A stretch of DNA of 64,000 nt from Nocardia tengchongensis (GCF_018362975.1 NZ_CP074371.1:868001-932000); one strand, 5' to 3'; numbered from the stretch's first letter, positions 1-9,698 are shown. A program made the numbers and translations. The notes: a model not told the origin generated them from the sequence alone.

Positions 1-2
1 AG

Positions 3-293
3 TTCCTGTCGGCCGATCTGCCCGAGGCCAGCGACCGCAACGAGCGCAACAGCATGGTCATCGAGACCGAGTCGGGCCAGCGGATCGTGGTGGTGCAGAT
101 CGCCGGTCTGCTGGCGCGCCGCATCGTGTGCGAGGCGAAGGCCGGCGACAAGCTGGGCATCGGCGACACCTACGGCCTGATCCGGTTCGGTTCGCGTGTG
201 GACACCTACTTCCCGGTCGGAACCAAGCCACTGGTGGTTCCCGGACAGCGCACCATCGGTGCGGAAACGGTGCTGGCCGAACTGGATTCATGA
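3..293 (+). CDS. psd: Phosphatidylserine decarboxylase, C-terminal part (5' end outside window)
   Basis: Last 96 residues of the membrane enzyme that converts phosphatidylserine to phosphatidylethanolamine. The frame is open from base 3 and the start lies upstream of the window. The stretch [14 protein letters not shown] holds the FGS form of the family's self-cleavage site, where the Ser becomes the pyruvoyl cofactor of the small alpha chain, so the whole alpha chain is visible. The stop overlaps the ATG of pssA, whose product is this enzyme's substrate, so the two are one phospholipid operon. The order psd-pssA-AAA ATPase is the one known from Rv0437c-Rv0435c of M. tuberculosis. Confidence 0.93.
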   Translation, partial: FLSADLPEASDRNERNSMVIETESGQRIVVVQIAGLLARRIVCEAKAGDKLGIGDTYGLIRFGSRVDTYFPVGTKPLVVPGQRTIGAETVLAELDS

Positions 294-1180
294 TGGAGCA
301 ACTCGCGCCCGCGCCGCATGCGCGCCGCCGCAATCGCACCATCCGGCTGCTCCCCAGCATGGTCACCGTGCTGGGGTTGTGCTCGGGCCTGTCGGCGGTG
401 AAGTTCGCCATCCAGGGCCAGTTGGGAATCGCGCTGGCGCTGGTCGGCGCGGCCGCCGTCTTCGACATGCTGGACGGCCGGATCGCCCGCATGCTGGACG
501 CCACCTCCAAGATGGGCGCGGAGCTGGATTCGCTGTCGGACGCCATCGCGTTCGGCGTCACCCCCGCGCTGGTGCTGTATGTGACCTTCCTGCACGGGGA
601 CAGCATCGGCTGGGTGCTGGCGCTGATGTTCGCCGTCTGCATGGTGCTGCGGCTGGCCCGCTTCAACACCCTGATGGACGACGACAATCGCCCGGATTGG
701 CAGCGGGAGTATTTCGTCGGGGTGCCCGCGCCCGCGGGCGCGCTGATCGTGCTGACCCCCATCGCGTTGTCCGAGCAGTTCGGCGACGGCTGGTGGGTGA
801 GTTTCCCGATGGTCGCGGTGTGGACCGTGCTGACCGGACTGCTGTGTGTGAGCACGCTGCCGACCCTCGCCGTCAAGTCGGTGTCGGTGGCGCCGCGGAC
901 CGCGCCGATCCTGCTGGTGCTGGTCGCCCTGGCCGCCGCCCTGCTGGTCACCTACCCGCTCATCCTGATGATGGCGCTGGTCGTGCTGTACCTGGGCCAC
1001 ATTCCGTTCGCGGTGCACTCCGCGCGCTGGGTGGCCGCGCGGCCGGAGACCTGGAACCACAAGCCGGCCGAACGCCGCGCGCAGCGCAAGGCACAGCGCC
1101 GGCAGCGGCCATTGGGTAGCCGGGTGCCGAAGGTCTCGACGGCACGGCTGCGATTGCGGCGGCCCGGCCAGCGCGGATGA
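290..1180 (+). CDS. pssA: CDP-diacylglycerol-serine O-phosphatidyltransferase
   Basis: Makes phosphatidylserine from CDP-diacylglycerol and serine in the membrane. About 296 residues. The complete CDP-alcohol phosphatidyltransferase motif DGx2ARx8Gx3Dx3D is present near residues 60-82, starting at LDGRIARML and ending at the Asp of LDSLSDA. Hydrophobic segments before and after the motif fit the usual multi-pass fold; the tail is rich in Arg and Lys. Two ATGs lie at 290 and 293. The first overlaps the psd stop as ATGA and suggests translational coupling. A longer upstream reading exists but runs through psd and is not needed. Confidence 0.93.
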   Translation: MMEQLAPAPHARRRNRTIRLLPSMVTVLGLCSGLSAVKFAIQGQLGIALALVGAAAVFDMLDGRIARMLDATSKMGAELDSLSDAIAFGVTPALVLYVTFLHGDSIGWVLALMFAVCMVLRLARFNTLMDDDNRPDWQREYFVGVPAPAGALIVLTPIALSEQFGDGWWVSFPMVAVWTVLTGLLCVSTLPTLAVKSVSVAPRTAPILLVLVALAAALLVTYPLILMMALVVLYLGHIPFAVHSARWVAARPETWNHKPAERRAQRKAQRRQRPLGSRVPKVSTARLRLRRPGQRG

Positions 1181-1234
1181 TCGTCCGACGCGGATAGAAC
1201 ACCGGCGACCGGTTCGCCCGGGCAGAATTGACGG

Positions 1235-3505
1235 GTGCCGGAATTCAAGCTGACCGCGCGCCACAACTCCTCGGGTGGCGACGCCCGCTGGGGGCTGGTG
1301 CGACTGCACCCCGAAGTGCTGATGGCGCTGGCCTTGCACCCCGGTCAGGGCGTCACCCTGACCGGCGGGCGGCGCACCACCGCGGTGGTGGGGGCGTTCA
1401 AACCGTCGCAGGGTTTCGGCACCGGAGTCGCCTTGCTCGACGAGGTGACCCTGTCGAACGCCAAGGTGCGCGACGGCGGTGACATCACGATCGCTCCGGC
1501 GACCGAGACCGATGCCCGTCGCGTCTCGGTGACGGGGTCGTCGCTGGCAATGGCCTCGATTCCGGAGTCGACGCTGCGGCAGGCGCTGCTGGGGAAGATC
1601 GTCACCGTCGGCGACACCGTCACCCTGCTGCCCCGGGATCTGCTGCCCGGCGACAATCCGGCCGCGGCCCGAAAGGCACTGAAGGGCTTGGGGATCGCCT
1701 GGACCTCGGAGGTGCTGACGGTGGTGTCGACCGAGCCGTATCCGGGGCCGGTCACCATTCTGCCGAGCACCGCGGTGACGCTGGGGTCCAACCTCGGCGC
1801 CACCGACGCGCCCCTCGGCCTGCTCGACGATGTCCCGCTGGACATCCCCTCCGCCGTGCCGCAGGAGCATCTGTCCGCGGCGGCGCCCACCTCGGCGGTG
1901 GCCGTGGCGGATCTGGCCGGGGTGCAGGCGCAGTCCGCCAAGCTGAGTGAATGGCTGAATCTGGCCTTGGACGAGCCCGAACTGCTGAAGGCGCTGGGGG
2001 CCAGTTCGCATCTGGGCGTGCTGATCACGGGTCCGGCGGGGGTCGGGAAGGCGACGCTGGCGCGGGCGGTGGTGGGTTCGCGGCGGCTGGTCGAACTCGA
2101 CGGCCCGGCGGTCGGCGCCACCGAGAGCGGCAAACGGTTCCGCGATGTCGGGGACAAGGTGCAGGAGATCGGTTCCGGTGCGGGCGGGGTGCTGCTGATC
2201 ACCGATATCGACGCGCTGCTGCCCGCCGAGCCGGAGCCGGTGGCCACCATGATCCTGGACCAGTTGCGCCGGGCGGTGGCGCTGCCCGCGGTCGCGGTGC
2301 TGGCCACCACGTCGAATCCGCTCGGCCTGGACGCGCGGCTGCGCGGCCCCGAGCTGTTCGACCGGCAGGTGTCGCTGCCGCTGCCGACCGCCGCGGTGCG
2401 GGCGGCATTACTGGAGCAGCTGTTGCGCAAGGCCCCCACCAAGGGGCTGCAGGTCGACGAGATCGCCTCGCGGACACCGGGATTCGTGGTGTCGGATCTG
2501 GCGGCGCTGGTGCGGGAGGCGGCGCTGCAGGCGGCCGTCCGGGCGAGCCGGGAACACCACGACACCGGCGAGGACGTGAATCCGGTACTGCGACAGGAGG
2601 ATCTGACCGGCGCGCTGGAGGTGATCCGCCCGCTGTCGCGCTCGGGTTCGGAGGAATTGGCCATCGGTCAGCTGAGTCTCGACGACGTCGGCGACATGGT
2701 CGAGACCAAGCAGGCGCTGACCGAGGCGGTGCTGTGGCCGTTGCGGCATCCGGATTCGTTCGCACGCTTGGGTATCGAGCCGCCGCGCGGGGTGCTGCTG
2801 TACGGGCCGCCCGGTTGCGGCAAGACCTTCCTGGTGCGGGCACTGGCCGGGTCCGGGCAGTTGAGTGTGCACGCGGTGAAGGGCGCGGAGCTGATGGACA
2901 AGTGGGTCGGCTCGTCGGAGCGCGCGGTACGCGAGTTGTTCCAGCGCGCACGGGATTCCGCGCCGTCGCTGATCTTCCTCGACGAGGTGGACGCGCTGGC
3001 CCCGCAGCGCGGGCAGTCCTCGGATTCGGGGGTGTCGGATCGGGTGGTGGCGGCGTTGCTCACCGAGCTGGACGGGGTGGAGCCGCTGCGCGACGTGGTG
3101 GTGGTCGGCGCGACCAACCGCCCGGATCTGATCGATTCGGCGCTCACCCGGCCCGGCCGGTTGGAGCGGCTGGTGTTCGTGCCGCCGCCGGATGCCGAGG
3201 CCCGGGTGGAGATCCTGCGCACCGCGGGCAAGTCCGTGCCGCTGGCCAAGGACGTGAATCTGCGGCGGCTGGCGCGTGAGCTGGACGGGTATTCGGCCGC
3301 CGACTGTTCGGCCCTGCTGCGGGAGGCCGCGCTGGCTGCCATGCGCCGCGATGTGGATGCCGGGGAGGTGACGGCGGCCGATGTGGCGGCGGCGCGCAAG
3401 GCGGTTCGACCCTCGCTGGATCCGGTCCAGGTGGAGTCGCTGCGGTTGTTCGCGGCCAAGCGCGAGCTGCCCGGCCCGGCCGGTGACCCCTCCGGCTATG
3501 TCTGA
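1235..3505 (+). CDS. Two-domain AAA ATPase, CDC48-like (Rv0435c type)
   Basis: 756-residue protein with an N-terminal substrate/adaptor region of about 190 residues and two AAA modules. The first has a weak P-loop (GPAGVGKATL) and a poor Walker B (LLITDIDALL, Asp where Glu is usual), so it is probably structural. The second is canonical: P-loop GPPGCGKTFL, Walker B LIFLDEVDAL, sensor GATNRPDLID and an arginine finger in LTRPGRLERL. This is the VCP/CDC48 arrangement, a hexameric unfoldase; the substrate in actinobacteria is not known to me. The start is GTG, 54 bases after pssA. It follows pssA as in M. tuberculosis (Rv0436c-Rv0435c). Confidence 0.9.
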   Translation: MPEFKLTARHNSSGGDARWGLVRLHPEVLMALALHPGQGVTLTGGRRTTAVVGAFKPSQGFGTGVALLDEVTLSNAKVRDGGDITIAPATETDARRVSVTGSSLAMASIPESTLRQALLGKIVTVGDTVTLLPRDLLPGDNPAAARKALKGLGIAWTSEVLTVVSTEPYPGPVTILPSTAVTLGSNLGATDAPLGLLDDVPLDIPSAVPQEHLSAAAPTSAVAVADLAGVQAQSAKLSEWLNLALDEPELLKALGASSHLGVLITGPAGVGKATLARAVVGSRRLVELDGPAVGATESGKRFRDVGDKVQEIGSGAGGVLLITDIDALLPAEPEPVATMILDQLRRAVALPAVAVLATTSNPLGLDARLRGPELFDRQVSLPLPTAAVRAALLEQLLRKAPTKGLQVDEIASRTPGFVVSDLAALVREAALQAAVRASREHHDTGEDVNPVLRQEDLTGALEVIRPLSRSGSEELAIGQLSLDDVGDMVETKQALTEAVLWPLRHPDSFARLGIEPPRGVLLYGPPGCGKTFLVRALAGSGQLSVHAVKGAELMDKWVGSSERAVRELFQRARDSAPSLIFLDEVDALAPQRGQSSDSGVSDRVVAALLTELDGVEPLRDVVVVGATNRPDLIDSALTRPGRLERLVFVPPPDAEARVEILRTAGKSVPLAKDVNLRRLARELDGYSAADCSALLREAALAAMRRDVDAGEVTAADVAAARKAVRPSLDPVQVESLRLFAAKRELPGPAGDPSGYV

Positions 3506-3606
3506 ATCATCCCGCCGAGTCCGATCGATGCCAGAAATTCGCCAAATATCCATAAAGTAAGCGAGTCGGACCGATCGACCCGCCACCGGCCGGTACTTTT
3601 GCGCAG

Positions 3607-4941
3607 GTGAGGTCGTATAAGGTCGCCACCGAAACGCTCACTGCGCTGGTCGCAGCGTTGGTTGCTGGCCTGGCGCTGGCCTTGCCGATCAACTTCGGCT
3701 GGACCTCACAGACTTCCGCCTTGGAGTTGAATCTGCTGGCCTACAGCCTGCCGCGGGCGATCGCCGCGGGCGTGCTCATCGCCATGATCGTGGCCGTGTT
3801 CATCACCACCCTGGGCAATCCGTCGGCGGCGTGGTCGACAACGGTGGGCGGGCTGGTGGCACTGGTGGCCAATCACGTGTTCGGACATACCCACGACCCG
3901 AATGCCTCGCTGTCCACCATGAACTTCATCGATTCGCTGGCCGGCGGCGTGATCCTGGGCGCGCTCGGAGCGGCGGTGTTGCATCACCGGCTACCCGCGT
4001 TCGCGTGGACGCTGGGCATCCTGATCAGTCTGCTGCTGGGCTCGGTGAATCCGGTGCCACGCGTGGGCGGCGGCATCAACACCGACGTGAGCACCACTTG
4101 GCACAGCACCGACCTGCCGCCCATCTGGATGCTCTTGCTGGCCTTCGCGCTGGCCGTGGCGTCGCTGCTGATCAATCGGAAGGGCCCGGTCTCGCAACGT
4201 CTGTCGATCGAGCTGCCGCTGGCGCCGATTTTGGCGGGTGTGCTGATGGTGCTGATCACACTGTTCAGTGCGGAATGGCTGGCGCGGCACGGCGGCACGG
4301 TCGCGGGCATCGTGCTGGCGGTGCTGACGTCGGTCGGTACCGCGTTGATCGCGTCCATGCTGTTGCCGGGCCGCGACGGGGAGATCGTGCTGGTCGCGGT
4401 GGGCATGGGCGCGGTGGGTGCGGCGACGATCGCGGCCGAGCTGCCCGCGTGGTCGATCCCGCTGCTGGTCGCGGTGAGCGCGTTCGGTATGTGGGCGGGC
4501 AGCCAGGTGGCCGCGCCGATGCCGGTGCTGTGGCTGGCCATGGCGGTCGGGGTGTCGACGGCGCTCACCAGCGATAGCACCAAGGCGTGGCTGATCGTGG
4601 GCAGCGCGGCGGTGGTGTCCTGGCTGCTCGGTTTCGGGCTGCTGGCGACCCGGCCGCGGTATGTGCCGAGCCGGGTGCTGGGCACCCTGGTGTTGTTCGT
4701 GCCGTCGGCGGTGCTGGGTATGCGTGATTTCGTGGCGCGTGGCGATTACGCGATGCAGTCGTCCGGCAACGCGCTGATGTGCACGGTGAGTGCGGGTAAT
4801 ACGTCGACCCCGGGGTGGACCTCGGTGATCGTGGCGGGCGGCTGTCTGGCGGGCATGTTCCTGCTGCGGCGCCTGCGTCCGCTGCCGGTTCCGACCTCGG
4901 CCGCGCCGGAGTCCCAGTCCGGGACGGGCGCCACCGAATGA
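3607..4941 (+). CDS. Multi-pass membrane protein of unknown function
   Basis: 444 residues with roughly eleven or twelve hydrophobic segments from residue 12 to about 425, short polar loops and a Ser/Thr/Pro-rich cytoplasmic-looking tail. I recognise no catalytic or transport motif. The GTG start has no good Shine-Dalgarno sequence; the next in-frame candidates would cut into the first membrane segment, so GTG at 3607 is kept. It sits between the AAA ATPase and a convergent PAP2-family gene, a place where the M. tuberculosis order has other genes, so it looks like a lineage-specific insertion. Function could be transport or envelope related; nothing visible decides. Confidence 0.75.
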   Translation: MRSYKVATETLTALVAALVAGLALALPINFGWTSQTSALELNLLAYSLPRAIAAGVLIAMIVAVFITTLGNPSAAWSTTVGGLVALVANHVFGHTHDPNASLSTMNFIDSLAGGVILGALGAAVLHHRLPAFAWTLGILISLLLGSVNPVPRVGGGINTDVSTTWHSTDLPPIWMLLLAFALAVASLLINRKGPVSQRLSIELPLAPILAGVLMVLITLFSAEWLARHGGTVAGIVLAVLTSVGTALIASMLLPGRDGEIVLVAVGMGAVGAATIAAELPAWSIPLLVAVSAFGMWAGSQVAAPMPVLWLAMAVGVSTALTSDSTKAWLIVGSAAVVSWLLGFGLLATRPRYVPSRVLGTLVLFVPSAVLGMRDFVARGDYAMQSSGNALMCTVSAGNTSTPGWTSVIVAGGCLAGMFLLRRLRPLPVPTSAAPESQSGTGATE

Positions 4942-4951
4942 CGGCGAACGG

Positions 4952-6316
4952 TCAGGCGCGCGCGGCGATTTCGAGCGGGGCGGCGGGTGCGGTCGCGGGC
5001 TCGGCGAACCAGGTGCGGTAGAAGGCCGTCACGAAGGCAACGAACAGGCCCATGACGATGATGCCCGCGGGCACCGGGTGTTCGGCGAACCCGGTCGACA
5101 GGTACCGGTAGGACAGCAGCAGCCCGGCGAAGAGCGCGGCTCCCGCGGACACCAGCCGGATGCGGGTGCGGTCCCAGCCGCGTTCCGGTGCGCGCAGCCC
5201 GGATTCGATGGTCAGGCACAGCACCGCGCCGGCGACCAGGTCCGCGCCGTAGTGGTAGCCGAAGCCGAGGGTGGCGCCGATGGTGGCGGCGAGCCAGAAG
5301 GCTCCGCCCCAGCGCAGCCAGGTGGGTGCGGGCGCGCCGGTCAGGGGGTCGCGCCGGGAGTGGATGAAGATCGACAGCGCCCACGCGGTGTGCAGTGACG
5401 GCATGCAGTTGCGCGGGGCGTAGTGGTCGAAGCTGATGGACCCCGGCGAGAGGTCCACCGGCGGCACCACATTCGGCCAGTACTGGCCGAGCGAGAAGGC
5501 GTGCCCGTCCGCTCCGTACGCGAAGATCGGTCCGACGACGGGGAACAGCACGTAGAACAGCGGCCCGATCAGACCGAGCACGAGGAAGGTCCGCACCAGA
5601 TAGTGCCGCGGCCACACCCCGGTCCCGACCACATTGCGCAGCTGCCAGATGGTCACGATCATCGCGCCGACGGGCAGTTCGATGTAAACCCAGTGCAGCA
5701 CAGCCGAAGCCACGGGTCCCAGCCAGTCGACCAGCTGCCCGGCCATCCAGGAGGGGTCGCCGAGGGCGTGGTCCACCAGCACGATGTGCTCGTCCAGCAC
5801 GCGCGGCCCGGCGAGCACGGTGATGCCGAGCCAGACGTCGGCGACCTTGCTGGACAGCACCAGCAGGATGCCGAGGGCGGCGGCGTGCAGGGCGTTGGAG
5901 CGGTCCTTGCCCTCCCATTTCCAGACCGCGAGGCCCAGGATGGACAGCAGGACCAGGACCGGTCCGTTGCCCATGGCGAGCGGTCCGCCGGACAGGCTGC
6001 GCACCGTTTGATACGCGACGTCGATGCCGAGCGCGGCCCCGACGGCCAGGAACCGCCGTCGCCAGCTCAGCCCGATCAGGGCGAGCCCGAGTCCGGCCCA
6101 CGGCACGGTGAAGGATTTGGCATTGCCGGCGAAGTCGTCCCAGATGCTTTCCAGCGGACCGGTGAAGTGGTGGCGGGAGGCGACGAGCTGCAAGGCGAGC
6201 AGCGCGACGGCGCCCACGCTCAGCACGGCCGTCAGCCGGGCGCGCGGCGACGCCATCCACATCCCTGATCGGCGTGCTGCGGCGCCGGTCTGGGAACGCG
6301 GATCGTCGAGCAACAT
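4952..6316 (-). CDS. PAP2-superfamily membrane phosphatase/phosphotransferase (Ipt/Aur1-like)
   Basis: 454 residues with many membrane segments. Two PAP2 signature blocks lie in the C-terminal third: CMPSLHTAW (about residues 304-312, the PSxxH block) and YHYGADLVAG (354-363, carrying the second His and the Asp). This pattern matches the PAP2_3 branch that includes inositol-phosphotransferases as well as lipid phosphatases, so it probably acts on a phosphorylated lipid or headgroup at the outer face of the membrane. The substrate cannot be read from the sequence. Convergent with the preceding gene (10 bases apart). The start at 6316 has little ribosome-site support; an internal ATG at residue 19 is an alternative. 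Confidence 0.8.
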   Translation of the reverse strand: MLLDDPRSQTGAAARRSGMWMASPRARLTAVLSVGAVALLALQLVASRHHFTGPLESIWDDFAGNAKSFTVPWAGLGLALIGLSWRRRFLAVGAALGIDVAYQTVRSLSGGPLAMGNGPVLVLLSILGLAVWKWEGKDRSNALHAAALGILLVLSSKVADVWLGITVLAGPRVLDEHIVLVDHALGDPSWMAGQLVDWLGPVASAVLHWVYIELPVGAMIVTIWQLRNVVGTGVWPRHYLVRTFLVLGLIGPLFYVLFPVVGPIFAYGADGHAFSLGQYWPNVVPPVDLSPGSISFDHYAPRNCMPSLHTAWALSIFIHSRRDPLTGAPAPTWLRWGGAFWLAATIGATLGFGYHYGADLVAGAVLCLTIESGLRAPERGWDRTRIRLVSAGAALFAGLLLSYRYLSTGFAEHPVPAGIIVMGLFVAFVTAFYRTWFAEPATAPAAPLEIAARA

Positions 6317-6485
6317 CCAGCCATAGTAAACGCCGTGTGAACGCAGCCCCCATGCCCAGTTGAACGCCGCATCCCACCCCGGATGAACAGCCCCCGGTCA
6401 GCGTGATATCGCCGCTGGCCACGGCGTACGACGGCCGCATTTCGCCGTAATCGAAATCACACCAGTGCAACTCGCGAAGCGTCGT

Positions 6486-6502
6486 GCCCGGGAGTCCCGG
6501 GC
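6486..6502 (-). terminator. Short GC-rich hairpin after the YbdK-type gene
   Basis: GCCCGGG (6486-6492) and CCCGGGC (6496-6502) can pair around a 3-base loop, 10 bases beyond the stop of the minus-strand gene that ends at 6512. There is no T run, so efficiency is uncertain. Confidence 0.45.
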
Positions 6503-6511
6503 GGCGGGTCC

Positions 6512-7660
6512 CTACTGCTCGAGTTCGTGGACCAGGGAGTCGACCACCGCGACCAGATCGCCCTGGGCGGCCGCGGCCACCCGGCGCTGCCGCTGATACG
6601 ACGCGCCCTTCTTCGGGATGTCGGCGACCATGGCGAGCTCGTTCTCGCAGCCGAGGCTCTTGGCGGTGGGTTCGAGCCGGTTCAGCAGGTCCATCAGGTC
6701 GTCGGTGACCAGGCGCTCATTGCTGTCGGCGTCGGTGATGATGATGGCGTCGAGCCCGTATCGCGCTGCGCGCCACTTGTTTTCCTGCACGTGCCAGGGC
6801 GGCAGGACGGCCGGGAGGGGTTCGCCGTTCTCCACCCGGCGGTCGAGATCGACCACGAGGGAATGGATCAGGGCCACGAGGGCGGCCAGTTCGGCCTTGG
6901 TGGGGATGCCGTCGCAGATGCGCACCTCAATGGTGCCCCATTTGGGTGCGGGCCGGATGTCCCAGTGCATGCCGCCGATCTGTTCGATCACACCGGTTTT
7001 CAGCTGGTCGTGCACGAAACCTTCGAACTGGCCCCAATTGTCGAATTGGAAGGGCAGTCCGGCGGTGGGCAGCTGCTGGAACATGAGCGCCCGGTTGCTG
7101 GCGTAGCCGGTGTCGACGCCCGCCCACATGGGTGAGGAGGCGGACAGCGCCAGCAGGTGCGGGTAGGCCGGCAGCATGGCGTTGAGGATCGGGAAGACCT
7201 TGTCCGGGTGCGAGATTCCGACGTGCACGTGCACGCCCCAGATCAGCATCTGGCGGCCCCACCACTGGGTGCGCTCGATCAGTTCGTCGTAATGCGCACT
7301 GCGCGTGAGCTGTTGGGTGGACCATTGCGCGAACGGATGGGTGCCGGCGCAGAACAGGTCGACGCCGACCTGGTCGGCGGCGCGCCGCACGGCTTCCTGG
7401 GTGGCGCGGAGTTCGTCGACGACTTCGCTCACGGTGTCGTGCTTGCCGGAGACCAGTTCGACGGTGTTCTTCAGTAGTTCCTTGGTGATCTGCGGGGTGC
7501 CGTCCCAGGCGCGGAGATCGCCGCAGGCCTCGAAAACGGCTGCGGCGGTGTTGGACAGGTCACGCGTCGTCTTGTCGACGAGCGCGACCTCCCATTCCAC
7601 GCCGAGCGTGGGCCGGGGCGATGAATTGAAGGGGACCTTCGGAATGCCTGCCCCGGCCAT
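6512..7660 (-). CDS. YbdK-type carboxylate-amine ligase (glutamate-cysteine ligase family 2)
   Basis: 382 residues, the usual length for the GCS2/YbdK family, homologous to Rv0433 by position and content. The N-terminal TLGVEWEVALVD block is the ATP/metal site typical of this family; the HVHVGI block and the RPAPKWGTIEVRI block follow in order. These enzymes join an amine to a glutamate-like carboxylate using ATP; the natural substrate of the actinobacterial members is not settled, and since these bacteria use mycothiol a role in glutathione synthesis should not be assumed. ATG at 7660 follows GAGGTGA with good spacing. The gene is codirectional with sodC, 17 bases downstream of it. Confidence 0.88.
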   Translation of the reverse strand: MAGAGIPKVPFNSSPRPTLGVEWEVALVDKTTRDLSNTAAAVFEACGDLRAWDGTPQITKELLKNTVELVSGKHDTVSEVVDELRATQEAVRRAADQVGVDLFCAGTHPFAQWSTQQLTRSAHYDELIERTQWWGRQMLIWGVHVHVGISHPDKVFPILNAMLPAYPHLLALSASSPMWAGVDTGYASNRALMFQQLPTAGLPFQFDNWGQFEGFVHDQLKTGVIEQIGGMHWDIRPAPKWGTIEVRICDGIPTKAELAALVALIHSLVVDLDRRVENGEPLPAVLPPWHVQENKWRAARYGLDAIIITDADSNERLVTDDLMDLLNRLEPTAKSLGCENELAMVADIPKKGASYQRQRRVAAAAQGDLVAVVDSLVHELEQ

Positions 7661-7677
7661 GGCTCACCTCAATGGGT

Positions 7678-8349
7678 TCAGGCGACGACGCCGCAGGCGA
7701 CCCGTGCACCCGCGTCGCCGGTCGCGAGGGTGTCCGCATCCGGTGCGGGCGCGTACCGGGTGGGAATGTTGCCGAAGTTGTCGGCGCCGGCGTGGATGAT
7801 CAGCGCCTTGCCCTTGATGTCGTCCAGGGTCACGGCGTCGGTGGTGGTGACCAGCTTGGCGGTGCCGTCCTTGAGCACCTGGAGCGAGTCCAGGTCGCCG
7901 CTGGCGGGGTGCGTGTTCTGGTCGCCGACCTGCAGGTGGCCGCCGGCGGACAGGAAGTCGCCGGGCGCGCCGCCCGAGGGGGCGGTGGAGTTGGTCTCGC
8001 ACTTGCCGAACTGGTGGATGTGCAGGCCGTGGAAGCCGGGCTTGAGGCCGTGGGCTTCGACGGTGATCTCGAGGTGGTTGCCCACCTTCACGACGGAGGC
8101 GGTGCCGACGGTGCCGCCGCTGGGGTCCTTCAGCGTGACGCTGGTGGAGTCCTGCGGGGTGGCGGTGCCGTGCTCGGTGCCGTGCTCGGCGCCGGCGGGC
8201 GCGGGCGAGCTGGTGAACACCGGCGGGGTCGTCCCCTTGACGTCACTCGATTCCTGACTGTTGGAGCAGGCGGTGAGGCCGAGGGCCGCGACCGCGAGCA
8301 CCGGAGCAACAGTCCACCAGGAAGGGCGACGAGTTGAGGACGAGGCCAT
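7678..8349 (-). CDS. sodC: Cu/Zn superoxide dismutase, lipoprotein
   Basis: 223 residues. A signal peptide ends in the lipobox LTAC with Cys28, so the enzyme is predicted to be tethered outside the membrane, where it removes superoxide. The metal-binding signature GFHGLHIHQFGKC (about 105-117) and the C-terminal GDAGARVACGVV block, with the conserved Arg and disulfide Cys, are intact. AAAGGAG lies 7 bases before the ATG. It sits between the YbdK-type gene and the VirR-like gene, as Rv0432 does between Rv0433 and Rv0431. Confidence 0.95.
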   Translation of the reverse strand: MASSSTRRPSWWTVAPVLAVAALGLTACSNSQESSDVKGTTPPVFTSSPAPAGAEHGTEHGTATPQDSTSVTLKDPSGGTVGTASVVKVGNHLEITVEAHGLKPGFHGLHIHQFGKCETNSTAPSGGAPGDFLSAGGHLQVGDQNTHPASGDLDSLQVLKDGTAKLVTTTDAVTLDDIKGKALIIHAGADNFGNIPTRYAPAPDADTLATGDAGARVACGVVA

Positions 8350-8426
8350 CGGGGAACTCCTTTACGAGTCCGAGTTTATCGGGAAAGCAGGGTGGACATA
8401 GTTCGTACCGGACAAGATGATGCCAG

Positions 8427-8462
8427 AACCGTGCGTGTGTCCCGTGGAGGGGCCGCACGGTT
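8427..8462 (-). terminator. Hairpin downstream of the VirR-like gene
   Basis: AACCGTGCG (8427-8435) pairs perfectly with CGCACGGTT (8454-8462) around an 18-base loop. It lies about 40 bases beyond the stop at 8502 and before the sodC promoter region. There is no strong T run on the minus strand. Confidence 0.5.
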
Positions 8463-8501
8463 TCTTTCGCGCGGCGTTGCGACCCCTGGCCGGACAACGA
8501 T

Positions 8502-9074
8502 TCAGTTGCCGGTGACGATGACGATGACACCGGTGGGCGAATCCGAGATGCCGGGGAAACGGGGCTCGGCGGAGCAGCCCAGTTCCGCGGCGATGGCCTT
8601 CGCGAGCGCCTGCTCCTTGGCCGAACTGCCGTAGTACACCGTGGTTTTCGGGATGACGCCGCCGGGGTAGTTGCCCACCTCGGTGATGTTGTAGCCCTCA
8701 CCGCTGAGCTGGTCGCCGGTCTTCTTGGCGAGGCCGGCGACGGTGCCGTTGTTGTAGACCCGGACCGGAAGGGACTTGTCGACGCCCGCGGCCGCGGTGG
8801 TGGTCGGCGTGGCGGCCGTGGTGGTGGGCGCGGCCGTGGTGGTCGTGGGCGCGAGGGTGCTGGACACCATCGACGGGGTGCCCGCCACGGTCGAATTCTG
8901 CTGCGCCGCAGTGCTGGTGGCGGCCTCGGAGGTCGATCCGGCGCTGCTGTCGGAGGAGTCCGAACTCGACAGTGACATCGCGCCGATCCCGGCGAACACG
9001 ATGGCCAGGGCGATCAGAACCATCGCCAGGGCCCGCAGTGGCGGACCGCCGGCCGGCGAATTCGGGTTGCTCAC
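8502..9074 (-). CDS. LytR_C-domain membrane protein, VirR-like
   Basis: 190 residues: a short cytoplasmic N-terminus, one membrane helix (about 14-35), a long Ser/Thr/Ala-rich linker and a LytR_C domain in the last 90 residues. This is the layout of Rv0431 (VirR), which scaffolds cell-wall enzymes and limits vesicle release in M. tuberculosis; that role is inferred here from family and position. The linker contains simple TTAA/PTT-like repeats. The start is GTG. It lies between sodC and the DUF3263 gene in the same order as Rv0432-Rv0430. Confidence 0.85.
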   Translation of the reverse strand: MSNPNSPAGGPPLRALAMVLIALAIVFAGIGAMSLSSSDSSDSSAGSTSEAATSTAAQQNSTVAGTPSMVSSTLAPTTTTAAPTTTAATPTTTAAAGVDKSLPVRVYNNGTVAGLAKKTGDQLSGEGYNITEVGNYPGGVIPKTTVYYGSSAKEQALAKAIAAELGCSAEPRFPGISDSPTGVIVIVTGN

Positions 9075-9165
9075 GGCGTCGAGCCTAATGGGTGCAGGCA
9101 GGCGCGCGCGGGATCAAGCGCGGACGGACGCGGGGTGTAGCGCCGGTTCCCGGTCGGGGCGTGGT

Positions 9166-9483
9166 TCACACCTGGAAACCGAGACGGCGTGCGGCCCTGG
9201 TCTTCTGACGGCTGGCGCGCAGCCGGCGCAGGCGCTTGACCAGCATCGGGTCCGCGGCCAGCGCCTCGGGCTTGTCGACGACCGCGTTCAGGACCTGGTA
9301 GTAGCGGGTTGCCGAGAGGTCGAACAGTTCGCGGATGGCTTCTTCCTTCGCACCGGCGTACTTCCACCATTTGCGTTCGAAGTCGAGAATCTCGAGCTCA
9401 CGGCGGGAAAGCCCGTGCGCGCCATCCTCGTCGGAAGGACCGTCCTCGCTTGCGGGAATGTCGCGTGCCGCTGCGCTGTCCAT
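9166..9483 (-). CDS. DUF3263 protein, Rv0430-like
   Basis: 105 residues, acidic at the N-terminus and basic at the C-terminus. The core LSRRELEILDFERKWWKYAG followed by a helix-turn-helix-like segment (SATRYYQVLNAVVD) is typical of DUF3263 and suggests DNA binding related to sigma factors or WhiB-associated small regulators, though this is not proven. ATG at 9483 is chosen because GAGGGAG precedes it closely; the longer open frame up to 9594 lacks support. Divergent from def, so their promoters share 9484-9698. Confidence 0.85.
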   Translation of the reverse strand: MDSAAARDIPASEDGPSDEDGAHGLSRRELEILDFERKWWKYAGAKEEAIRELFDLSATRYYQVLNAVVDKPEALAADPMLVKRLRRLRASRQKTRAARRLGFQV

Positions 9484-9698
9484 AGAGCTCCCTCGCCGAG
9501 TGGTCACCAGACGAATATGGTGCTTGCGTCGGAGCCCATTCAACCACGCGGCACAGACAACGCGATGCGTACCAATCGGCGTGTTTTGTGACAAAGGCCC
9601 CGGCGTGTCGGGCAGTTCGGCGGGGCTTCCAGCACTGCTCCGGACCCGTCCCCAGGGTGTGATCTTCGGGGGAAACGCAGCACAGTACGCTGCTCAGC

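Noticed and set aside
206..2011. Long antisense ORF across pssA and the AAA gene, and many similar long ORFs opposite real genes (for example 13383-14951, 15050-17929, 46239-49427)
   Set aside because: They lie opposite genes with clear motifs and consist of Arg/Gly/His-rich or low-complexity translations typical of high-GC shadow frames.
3507..3606. Repeated GAGTC...CGATCGA elements between the AAA gene and the membrane-protein gene
   Set aside because: The two copies match only in short blocks and show neither clean direct nor inverted symmetry.
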